From the NCBI RefSeq assembly GCF_000210295.1, contig NC_026743.1:2108001-2172000 (forward strand): DNA of 64,000 nt. The letters run 5' to 3'. Position 1 is the stretch's first letter. Each line of letters begins with the position of its first letter. Position numbers and translations under genes: made by a program. Shown here piece after piece: positions 18,777 through 27,794 of this stretch. The notes beneath the pieces are model-generated. The model saw only the letters and a list, made by a program, of their open reading frames with translations. It was not told where the DNA came from and made no database searches. The stretch is from Trypanosoma brucei gambiense DAL972 (taxonomy: Eukaryota; Euglenozoa; Kinetoplastea; Trypanosomatida; Trypanosomatidae).

Positions 18777-20100
18777 GCATAAGGGTGAGAGGGGGGTGCA
18801 ATTTTTTTTTTTTCGTGGCATGCGCATGGGGAAAGACGTTTCTTGAGAACATGTTGTTGTTTATTGTTGCCATTGTTGTGTTTAACACCGTTTAAATTTT
18901 TGTTTCCTCCTGTTTTCTTTACCTTTTCACTCAGCACAGTAAAATTGGAACGTTGGGCAAATAAGTGTGACAAGGGAGAGAGGAGGAAGAAGAAGAAGAA
19001 AAAAAAAGGGAGTTCCGCAAGACAAACATTAATATGAGTGAATCAACATTTGTTGGTGTGACTGTTTACATGCACATGTTCTTTGAGGAGTTCTTTCCGT
19101 TTGACACGCTTTCAGTTCGATGCTTTTTTTTTTTTCTTTCTCTCATGTTGGTACTGTTAAAACACAGGCGGTGTGGTTCTATTTTCATACGGATAAGGGG
19201 TGTAATTTAAAGAAGTAATATGTGGGGATATGAAGGGAGAAAGAACGAGGGATAGGGTTCAAACAACATATTGTTGTGAAAATAAAAATAAGTGTGATAA
19301 GCAATTGAGCACTCCAGTGCCTTGCCTGGCGCTGTTACCCCTAAGTTTGAATTGAGATAGAGTGTCAAAAACGGTAAGTGGCCACCAGAAAACGAAACAA
19401 AGGGGAAAAGATGGGTTAAACTAACGGAAAATGCAAAAAAAAAATGAATGGGGAACCTCTTGTGTGTTGTTATGTCTCTTGTCATGCCCGCACGGGATGT
19501 GACCAACTGGTTGACACCCGGAATTGATGGTTAAAAAGAGATTCTGTAACTTTCTGTTCAAACTAAAGCCCTGGTGACCGACTGTTTTCGCGTATACCAT
19601 GTAGTGTGTGCGTGTGTGTCTGTTGTTTAATGATAGATACGTGACCCCAATCGGTAAATATTTGGTATCAAGGACACTTCCGTCTTTTTTTTTTTTGGCT
19701 AATTTTTAAGTGTATCCGAAAATGTTGCTCTGTATGTGTAATGTTAGCATGACTTCTTTCCCCCACCCTCTGTATTAAATATACGTAGTAGGTTTTTTAT
19801 GTACTTTCTGGTTTACTTTTTTTGCGACAAATTCTCCTTCTTCGCTTCTTTTTTTTTTTTTTGAATGTTATTCAGAGCTACGGGACAGAAGAGTGTAGCG
19901 TGGTCAAACGTCCTTCGGTGTATTTAACCAGACAGCGCTGAGGAGGAAGTGGCTGCTATCCTCTAAAGGACAACGTGGCTACTGTTTTTCCACCGGGCCG
20001 GTACGTCGCTTGACAACATTAGAGGAGATAGCTACGACAGCACAAACAAAAGAAGAAGAGTTTCGAGACCAAACACGAGCACACACATACACACATACGG

Positions 20101-20122
20101 ATATATATATATATATATATAT
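20101..20122. repeat. (AT)n microsatellite
   Basis: Eleven AT units, 137 bases upstream of the ATG at 20260. Confidence 0.9.
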
Positions 20123-20259
20123 AGTTATAAAGACCATAATTTACACAATATAAGTGTGTAAAAACAGAAGGTTGAGGAATACATAACGAAGAAGGTGTGG
20201 GAAAGGGGCGCACCGGTACACAAAGTTGACTGAACCCGTCCATTTAAGGGCTGGAAAGA

Positions 20260-23200
20260 ATGAACAGCAACAGTCTTCTGGGGGAACTGGCGAAGGAGTG
20301 CGCTCCTTTGCTGCTCGCTCCTCGCGCTGACGATCCCGACGCTGTTGTGCGCCGTCTGCGGATTCTTCCAGCTGATGGTATTTATCGCTGTTCCAGCCGT
20401 GATGGCATAATAACTCCCTACGTGTTTTCGAGCGACGCAGAACACTCGGCACCACCTAATCACTCACTGACGCCGGAACAATCGGGTAGCGTGGTCACTT
20501 CTGACATTCTAGGAATTTCGACTGAAGTGTGTCCACTTCAAACAGCCCTCTCATTCGCTTCGGTTGAATGTGTAGCCGCAAATCAGAAGCATTTATTCGA
20601 ACTGAATGTCTTTCTTCAGCTGCTGCGCCAGACACCGGCGAGTTACACTAGTTCCTTATTTTGGAGTGTGCTTATTCGGCGGCTTGGGGAGCTAGGCTTC
20701 TACGAAATAATGAAAGGAAATATAAACACCCTGTGGGCGAGAATTGGCCGACAGTTGCTTCGCAGTGGAGAGATGTTCAACGCTTTACGCCTTCTTCAAA
20801 CTTCCTGTGATGTTGTTCTACACTACAGTGAGCACGCTGTGCAGTATCCTCCGGACGCAACGTTGCTTGGTGAGTTCGCTGTGCTCGCTCGTCAGATGTG
20901 GGCGGAGAGTTCGTCGCCCGTGGTGAGGCGCTGCGCCCTTGTAGTTTCTGCTTTTCTGACAAAGTTTGCCGACTTGGTACCACTCGACCTGTTGAGCGAC
21001 GCCAGCGAAACAAAACGTGATGCTCCCCACTTACTCGCGGTCGTTGCGAAGGCACCTACACTTTTCAAGGAGGAGGAGGAAACCGCTGCCGCGGGGGAAA
21101 ATCTTCGTGTAGTATTAACAGTCGCGTTCACAACTACAGCTTACTCAATTCCCACCACGATGTACTTTCGTGGTGAGGGCCCTCAGTCCGCCTCGTTGTC
21201 ACTTGTTCAACACCGCTTTGCTTCGGCGCTCCACCAGCTGCTGGTATTAGCTTCATATGGGTTCTGGGATCATTTTTCTGCCGAATCGCTTCTCTCTTTG
21301 ACTGAGGCGTCGGCTGTTTACTCGCCTTTGTGGAACTCTTTCCCCCCCAAGATGTTCACGCTCTGGGGTCGTATATGCCAAAATAATTTTGTGACCTCCT
21401 GCAAAATGTACACATCGTCCCTCTTCAATTATTGTATTTCCGCCGCTGCTTATCATTACAGCCTCGGGGAGTTGGAGGGCATTACTCGTCGTTATGCCGT
21501 AGGGGACGTCTCGCACGGTGGGGAGCCGTCAAGTACGGAGCCACTTCAGGCGGCAGACGAAGGGCAGAAACGTGGAAGGCAGCAAGAACAGCATGAGGAT
21601 GTAAGTGAAAGAATCCTTGGGAGTGGTGCTGACGTCTGTGAGAAGCTTGACATTACTCCACACTTGAGGGAAACATTTCGATTAATGGTTACCGGATGGG
21701 GCTCGTTCCAGCCTGGTGACAGGAATTTTCTACGCAGTGGTCTCGTTGTGTTGCACGTGTTGTTGCTTAACTACCCGTATCAACTGGAGGAGTTGGGGAA
21801 AACAATTGGATTTGATGTAGGCCAACTGCTTCATGGCATTGTAATGGGTCTTTTAGCAAGCGACGTTGATAGTGCACAAATAATGGAGACGGTTTACTCC
21901 ATCATTTTCCGTTTTTACGAGATGTTCGACATTTTCGATGTCGTTTCCAACCTCTTGCCGCCACAGGTGATGGCCGATGTGGGCCTAAAGTGTGAAACAA
22001 CAGAAAAGGCGCTTATGCAAGCACAGCTTTATGGGGCGCTGCTTGAAACGCATGGAGAGGACATATCGCCTCTTCCTTTACTGGAAGCAGCAACACACAT
22101 AAGCCGTGGCGCCATTTTGCGCTTCTCCTCCGCCACTTCATTTTTTGTTAAGTGGTTCACTGTTACTGAAAGGTCACTTTTGTTGCAACCGCAAGACGCC
22201 CTGGTCGACCTGTTCTCCCTTAAGGGCACCGGTGACAAGTTGGTTCAATGCCTCTGTGAAGGTGCTCTTGCTCTTGTCCGTGAGCTTCAGTCGGGTAACG
22301 TAATTATCGACGGGTTTCCTGTGGCACCGGTGTTGGAGAGCGTTATCAGTTGCATTTCTTCCGCTGTCTTGTATGGAGGTCAACAAAACGCATTGGTTGC
22401 ATGTGCCATTGCCGTTCACGGTGAGGGCGACGTCCCCGCCTCTCTCATGTTGTTCTGTTTAGTATTTGCCGCCAACGCAAATATTACCTTACTAGAGTCC
22501 TCTGCCAGGCTACTGGCGTACGTTGTAGAGCATTCGGATGAGGGGCTCTTTACCACCCTGAGACTTCATACCTCGATTGAGATGAAAAAACGACTGCTTG
22601 TAGGGTTGCATCAACAACTGGGGTCGGCCGGCTCTGCCGATTCTACAGGCGCAAGGATGGTGCGTCTTGCGACTCTCCACCACCTGCTACGCTTTGACCC
22701 AGCCGCATTCTATTACCTCATGGCTGCTGAGGACCACGGAAAGGAATCCGCGGAGCTACGAATTACGCCCTTCTTGCGTGATGTTGTTAAGTCTTCGGAC
22801 ACTACGGCACTTGAGAAATCGGAGGCCCTCGCTTGTCTCAAAGCACTTGACGATGTGGGTGTTTCTACAACCGAGGTTGCAACCCTGTTATCAAATATGC
22901 GGGTCGATTCTCCGATCACCGGGGGTGTTTTAACTGCTGCGGCAGTTTATTATGCCTGCGGCGTATACTTTCATAAGTACAAGTTGGACGGTGGGGAAAG
23001 CAATGTGGCTCCAACAGGGAAGGGAGTAACTCAGCGGTTGAGGTTGTCGGATTCTTTTACGGTAAACATGATGCAAGGAAAGGTATTGGTAGGCCCCTCA
23101 GATGAGGCGTGTAAGATGCTGAAGTTCAGCTGTGAGGCGCTAAAGCAGTGTATCACTTTTTACGAGCAAACCGCAAAGCATCTTCGCTATGGTGATGCCA

Positions 23201-25254
23201 ATAATGTCACAGTACTACCCTCCATTGACTCCTACCCGGCTGCACATTCTCCTCTGGTTCTTTCGGTTGCAGGAACCGCTGGCCGCTCCGCAGGTTGCAC
23301 CGATCGTCGGTGTCGGTCTCTGGTGGATCCAAGACAAATGTGTAATGGACAGGCAACGTTTAGCTCGTGCCTTCTTGCTGCCGAGGGAATTTCCATGTGG
23401 GAAGGGGTGGCCAATGTCGATTTGGACCGCCTGGCATCGGCGCTGGTGGCAATTACTCGCCTCACTACATCGATCGAAGCTGCGTTGTGGATTTTGTACG
23501 GAGAAAAGGAAGTAGACTCAGTGACCGCACAGCTGCTTGAGGCTGCACTTTGTGCTGTGCAGATGTTAGGATCACCAGTTCCGCAGCTTCGAGATCAGAT
23601 GTCGGCGTGCCTAGATGGTGCACTGACGTTGGCGCAAACTGCAGCAGTCATACTCACTCGAATGCCTAGTGACGGGAACTCGCTTTTGCGCACTGCGGAA
23701 TTCATCAGTCTTTTTTCCGTTTTCGTAAAGACTTTATCTCTTTACCGTGACGACGACGATGTTATTTCGAGGGGTCTCAAGATCGTTGGAGTGTTTAAAC
23801 CTGTAGAGGTAGCTGACGAGGAGGTGGTGATACACATTTTTGACACAATCGCATCCGTTGTGGAAAGGCATGCTTCGTCAAGTCCGACCGATTTCCTTGT
23901 GCCTATAGTTGCTCAGGTGACTGTGATTTTTACCAGCATTGGTGAGTTCTGTCCAACCAAGTGCGCGCTTGGCATTGTGAATAACCTATGGTCTTGCGCG
24001 ATGAACGTCTCGCAAATGATTGTTATCGCTGATCCGTGTTCGCCGCTGTCCAACAAGTTTGACGTTATTGTAGAAGCTGTGAGGACCATTTTGTTGCAGT
24101 GCGACGGAATACTGGGGTATCTTTCATATGATCGAATAATGCCTATGGCCACTGCTCTCGGGCAGCTTAGTAACGCAAGCTGCTATGATGCGTTGGATCA
24201 TCTTTATAAACCACAGGCCTGGCATGGGGCATGGTTATCATTGCTTCGGTTATTTCACGCCGTTTTGATCGGTTGTGGCGGGGGCAGTGAAAATACGTTG
24301 GGGTGGCTCTCGATCATCTCGAGCTGGGCGACGACCAGCCCACGGTTTCGGGAGGCCGTTTCTGGCTTCACTTATTGCCGCGGTGGGGTTTCAAGAAGCT
24401 CCGGGCCTCATTCATGGGAGTGGCAGGAAATGCACATTGCAACATTGATCATCAGTTTGTTGTCCAGCCTGGGTACCTCCACCGCACCACTGACACCACA
24501 TGTTCAGCGCTGCTTTTGTCGTATTCGCCATTTTACCTGTCAGACAACGGGTACACCGTGCGCCGCATCTTTAGACGAACTCTTTTTAGCCACTGTGCGC
24601 CACCAGCTCTCATATCTCATTCTCCACTCCCCGCCATCGGGTTATATGGAGGGTGAACCGCCCATTGTGACCATTTCCCGGTATCGCTACCCTTCAAATG
24701 GTGAGGCATCGACATCTGATGGTTTACTTCTGCAGAAGGCTGCCAAAGTGAACGAAGGGGACCAGAAGGAGGAGCAACTTTCCTTCTACACCCTGCGGTG
24801 TTTCATATTTCGAGAGTTAAGTATTCTTCGAAAGAGCTGCCGTGACGACTCGAGTGCCACAGGTGCCCTTACCTCTCCCGACAATACTCCTGTAATGCGA
24901 TCCAGTTCCCTGAACACAAGCACGGACGGTTTCTCTGATATTGATGTTCGTGATGGGGGCTTGCAGGTGGTTGCACCGCACCTTCTCAACGTTCAACTCG
25001 CTCTCATTCTTTTTGTGCGTAACGGCCATTTTCAGGTTTTCCAACGTTGTTTGGACCTGTGGGAGCAGCAGGAGCTTGTCGAAGGGTTGGATGAGCTTCA
25101 TCGCTTTCTCAATCTGCTGTCGCACTACGCACGTCGCCTTGAGAGTACAAAGTTGATATCGGTGGTGGAAACGGTACAGGAAGAGTTGCAGGGACTTGCC
25201 GAAAGACTCCGCAGTGGAGCGACTTCATGGCGGACGACAGGAGCCACGTTGTGA
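20260..25254 (+). CDS. large helical (solenoid-like) protein of unknown function
   Basis: Protein of 1664 residues, not recognised. It is rich in Leu, Ala, Ser and Val with repeated amphipathic-helix patterns throughout, no signal peptide, and no clear membrane span. A short charged, disordered insert (about residues 425-460, Glu/Gln/Arg-rich) interrupts the helical region, and a second low-complexity patch lies near 1540-1560. This architecture is that of an armadillo/HEAT-like alpha solenoid. Scaffold nucleoporins of the Nup188/Nup192 type, karyopherins and vesicle-tether subunits share it and have about this size. None can be chosen by eye. Fold prediction would decide. Coding status is certain: a single uninterrupted 5-kb frame with balanced codon use. 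Confidence 0.9.
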   Translation: MNSNSLLGELAKECAPLLLAPRADDPDAVVRRLRILPADGIYRCSSRDGIITPYVFSSDAEHSAPPNHSLTPEQSGSVVTSDILGISTEVCPLQTALSFASVECVAANQKHLFELNVFLQLLRQTPASYTSSLFWSVLIRRLGELGFYEIMKGNINTLWARIGRQLLRSGEMFNALRLLQTSCDVVLHYSEHAVQYPPDATLLGEFAVLARQMWAESSSPVVRRCALVVSAFLTKFADLVPLDLLSDASETKRDAPHLLAVVAKAPTLFKEEEETAAAGENLRVVLTVAFTTTAYSIPTTMYFRGEGPQSASLSLVQHRFASALHQLLVLASYGFWDHFSAESLLSLTEASAVYSPLWNSFPPKMFTLWGRICQNNFVTSCKMYTSSLFNYCISAAAYHYSLGELEGITRRYAVGDVSHGGEPSSTEPLQAADEGQKRGRQQEQHEDVSERILGSGADVCEKLDITPHLRETFRLMVTGWGSFQPGDRNFLRSGLVVLHVLLLNYPYQLEELGKTIGFDVGQLLHGIVMGLLASDVDSAQIMETVYSIIFRFYEMFDIFDVVSNLLPPQVMADVGLKCETTEKALMQAQLYGALLETHGEDISPLPLLEAATHISRGAILRFSSATSFFVKWFTVTERSLLLQPQDALVDLFSLKGTGDKLVQCLCEGALALVRELQSGNVIIDGFPVAPVLESVISCISSAVLYGGQQNALVACAIAVHGEGDVPASLMLFCLVFAANANITLLESSARLLAYVVEHSDEGLFTTLRLHTSIEMKKRLLVGLHQQLGSAGSADSTGARMVRLATLHHLLRFDPAAFYYLMAAEDHGKESAELRITPFLRDVVKSSDTTALEKSEALACLKALDDVGVSTTEVATLLSNMRVDSPITGGVLTAAAVYYACGVYFHKYKLDGGESNVAPTGKGVTQRLRLSDSFTVNMMQGKVLVGPSDEACKMLKFSCEALKQCITFYEQTAKHLRYGDANNVTVLPSIDSYPAAHSPLVLSVAGTAGRSAGCTDRRCRSLVDPRQMCNGQATFSSCLLAAEGISMWEGVANVDLDRLASALVAITRLTTSIEAALWILYGEKEVDSVTAQLLEAALCAVQMLGSPVPQLRDQMSACLDGALTLAQTAAVILTRMPSDGNSLLRTAEFISLFSVFVKTLSLYRDDDDVISRGLKIVGVFKPVEVADEEVVIHIFDTIASVVERHASSSPTDFLVPIVAQVTVIFTSIGEFCPTKCALGIVNNLWSCAMNVSQMIVIADPCSPLSNKFDVIVEAVRTILLQCDGILGYLSYDRIMPMATALGQLSNASCYDALDHLYKPQAWHGAWLSLLRLFHAVLIGCGGGSENTLGWLSIISSWATTSPRFREAVSGFTYCRGGVSRSSGPHSWEWQEMHIATLIISLLSSLGTSTAPLTPHVQRCFCRIRHFTCQTTGTPCAASLDELFLATVRHQLSYLILHSPPSGYMEGEPPIVTISRYRYPSNGEASTSDGLLLQKAAKVNEGDQKEEQLSFYTLRCFIFRELSILRKSCRDDSSATGALTSPDNTPVMRSSSLNTSTDGFSDIDVRDGGLQVVAPHLLNVQLALILFVRNGHFQVFQRCLDLWEQQELVEGLDELHRFLNLLSHYARRLESTKLISVVETVQEELQGLAERLRSGATSWRTTGATL

Positions 25255-25666
25255 TTATTATTGTGGATGAAACTTTTTGGTTTTGAATGTGGGAGGAGAA
25301 ACGGTGAAAGCAAAAAAAAGAAAAAGAGGTCCGATGTCGTTACTCGTTGTACTGAAAGTAATGCTTAATAGAGCCGCTGGGTAAGTTCGAAGAGATGTCC
25401 GTTTAAAGAAAAAAAAAACCCGGTCGTTGTGCACTACCGCCTTTCGTAGGGTTGTCGAAGCGTAGCATACTTTTTTGTGAGTTGTTTTTTTTTAAATTTG
25501 TTTTTCAAAAAATAATGTCCATCATCGTTCGTTCAAAACTGATATTTTCTCCAATGCTCACCTTTTTTTTCACACTTCATTTTTAAAAAAAAAAATCTTT
25601 GCGTGCTTAACACGGATAATACAAACACTTTGCCTAGCAGGTAGGGCCTTTTGTGTTTGTGCTGCG
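25255..25666. other. intergenic spacer
   Basis: No gene seen. T-runs at about 25487-25495 and 25563-25571 and a TAGCAG acceptor (AG at 25636-25637 or 25639-25640) just before the RagC-like gene. Confidence 0.6.
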
Positions 25667-26686
25667 ATGACATCCAGTTTTCTCGCACATCCCAAAGTCC
25701 TTTTGATGGGACTGCGCAAGTCTGGAAAGACCAGCATACAAAAGGTTGTATTTGAGGGTATGCAGCCGCACCACTGTGTGGACCTTACAACCACCGTACA
25801 ACCGGAGAAGAGTACCATTTGCTCCAACGACTTTGTGAACTTTGAGGTGTGGGACTTTCCGGGGCAAACTGACCCATTCGACTTAAACAGCACGATTCAC
25901 TACGACGTGGGTGCCCTCTTGGAGAACTGCGGTGCTATCGTTTTTGTGATGGATTGTGGTGAGCTGATCGACGATTCCCATGCTCGTCTCGTGGAAACCG
26001 TATGTGCTGCTTATGACCATGATCCAGAGCTCTCAGTGGAGGTGTTTATACATAAAGTGGATAAATTAAGCGAAGATCATCAGGCTGATCTGCTCACGAG
26101 TCTTCAGCGACGTGTAGAGGCCGAGGCAAGACAGCGCCTAAACGCCACCGCACAGTTGCGCTTGAACTTCAACCTAACGTCAATCTATGACCACTCTGTT
26201 TTCCAAGCCTTCTCGTTGGTGGTGCAGAAGCTCATAAAACTGCAGATCCCTTATATCACAGAGCTTCTGCAGATTCTAAATAGTAATAGCAACTTGGATC
26301 TCTCTTATTTGTTCTTGAGTAGGTCCAAAATTTTCTTGTCTGTGGACGAGCGCAATCGTGTCAAGACTCGCACATATGAAATTTGTAGTGATGCTATCGA
26401 GGTAATGATGGGAATGAATCGTATTTATAGCAAGGGGAAGGAACAGGGGGAAGGTGATGAAGAAGAGGTAAGCAGTGGTGCCCGGGGGACGGAAGCTGAG
26501 GTTTATGCCGGAGCAAACATTGTAATCAAACTTAGTAGCGATGACTGCATTTACGTTAAGGAGTTGCCAAACTCTCTTACACTCGTGTCAATGGTAAAAA
26601 ATGAGTCCTTTCGTAACCGAATTCTCATTGATCATAACATCTCAGCATTCTATAACGCTGCTTATAGTATTTTCCGACGCAACTAG
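25667..26686 (+). CDS. RagC/D-type small GTPase (Gtr2 family)
   Basis: Protein of 339 residues of the Gtr1/RagA family, most like RagC/D. P-loop at 15-22 (G-L-R-K-S-G-K-T, then S-I-Q-K-V-V-F, nearly the RagC sequence as recalled), switch II D-F-P-G-Q at 63-67, and a Rag-specific F-I-H-K-V-D at 127-132 in place of N-K-x-D. The L-T-S-I-Y-D-H-S stretch and V-V-Q-K-L-I helix that lead into the C-terminal roadblock-like domain are also typical. Rag GTPases work as A/B plus C/D heterodimers that recruit TORC1 to lysosomal membranes when amino acids are present. The RagA/B partner is not in this window. One Glu/Gly-rich insert (about 262-280) lies in the C-terminal domain. No lipidation motif is expected and none is seen. 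Confidence 0.94.
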   Translation: MTSSFLAHPKVLLMGLRKSGKTSIQKVVFEGMQPHHCVDLTTTVQPEKSTICSNDFVNFEVWDFPGQTDPFDLNSTIHYDVGALLENCGAIVFVMDCGELIDDSHARLVETVCAAYDHDPELSVEVFIHKVDKLSEDHQADLLTSLQRRVEAEARQRLNATAQLRLNFNLTSIYDHSVFQAFSLVVQKLIKLQIPYITELLQILNSNSNLDLSYLFLSRSKIFLSVDERNRVKTRTYEICSDAIEVMMGMNRIYSKGKEQGEGDEEEVSSGARGTEAEVYAGANIVIKLSSDDCIYVKELPNSLTLVSMVKNESFRNRILIDHNISAFYNAAYSIFRRN

Positions 26687-27794
26687 GGGTATTGAGTATG
26701 ACCACACTCCTCCTTTTTTTTTTCTGTTCTTTTTTTTTTCCCCCGCGTGTGTGCGGTTTTGACCTGCGCATCCCCAGCGACTTGTTTGTCGTTTCTGCAA
26801 CCCAGTATTCTCCCTCGTCCTTCACTTATTGGATTGTTTCGTGATATCCAAGTCACGGGAAGAGCGCTGTGTTTCGCCCTCCTGTTGATTTTTTTATTTG
26901 TGTTTATGGTCACGGATGGAGTTACACAGTTATCATTTCAATTTCTTCCTCCCTCTTCCAGTCCTCCTTTCTACTGTTTTTTTTTGTTCTTGTTTTGGAC
27001 AACCGCTTGTGCGCCACCAGTTGCGTCATGCAGTTTGCGTTTCAGTTGGGTGTTGGCAAGCCGGGGAAGGGAGCACACAAGTGAGGACGAAGGGTAGAAG
27101 AGACGAATGTCTTTGCAGTGCCTCTTTTTCTTTTCTTTTCTTTTTTTTTTCATTTGTTTCTTCTTCTAACTTTTTGAAACATTTTTTTTTCGGGTGAATC
27201 CGCACGAGGCCTCTGTCGGCGTATCTGTGTTCCCCTTTGTTTTTGCTTTCCCTTAACCTCCCACATCACTCAGTGTTAACACCAACTACACTATTTTTCC
27301 CATGTTGCTTTGTTTACCTTATACATATATATATATATATATATACATTAGGAGTAGGGGAAACACGGAGGGTAAAGGACAAAGAGAGTCTGACCAAAAA
27401 AAAAAACAACAACAAAAAAAAACAGGTGCAAAATAACCAACACCGCACTTGTGAGAGGACTATCATCTGGACTGTCGGATAAAAGGGTGTGATTTTTGAA
27501 AACATTATTGCCGGGAAACGTAGAGGCTCGATCCAAACCAAACAAACAAATAGGGGAAGAATTATCTGGATCAACAGAACCATCCGAACCCGAAGGGAAT
27601 ATATCTCGAGGTTCTGCACCACAACTTGGAAAGAAGGAAGGAACAAAAGAGAAGGGATAACGGAAGGTGTAGAGGGGAAAAAAATAAAAGAAAAAAAAGG
27701 AGGGAGAGAGAGACCAGTTGGACAACTGCTATCGGAAGGAAACATAGCGCCACTAATTTGAAAAAAAAAAAAGAAAAGGGTTCAGTTTAAACGA
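26687..27794. other. intergenic spacer (1.1 kb)
   Basis: No gene seen. T-rich runs throughout, (AT)n at 27325-27345, then an A-rich purine stretch (27360-27780) that is probably the 5' UTR of the next gene. Confidence 0.6.
27325..27345. repeat. (AT)n microsatellite
   Basis: About ten AT units, 450 bases upstream of the gene at 27795. Confidence 0.9.

Larger units (their letters stand above)
16642..20259. other. gene-poor stretch of 3.6 kb
   Basis: No convincing gene. Contains an AATAGAAG octamer (16964-16971), a G-rich (GGGA)n/G11 block (about 16913-16944), (TA)n at about 17721-17745, a perfect AT palindrome (18297-18316), (TTTTG)n (18332-18353), (CA)n (18746-18773), and (AT)n (20101-20122). 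The last 400 bases (from about 19860) are less biased and are probably the 5' UTR of the gene at 20260, after a pyrimidine/T-run at about 19840-19862. Confidence 0.55.

Noticed and set aside
19250..19270. GGTTCAAAC-like tRNA B-box
   Set aside because: The final C of the B-box is missing and no A-box or cloverleaf stem could be found around it.
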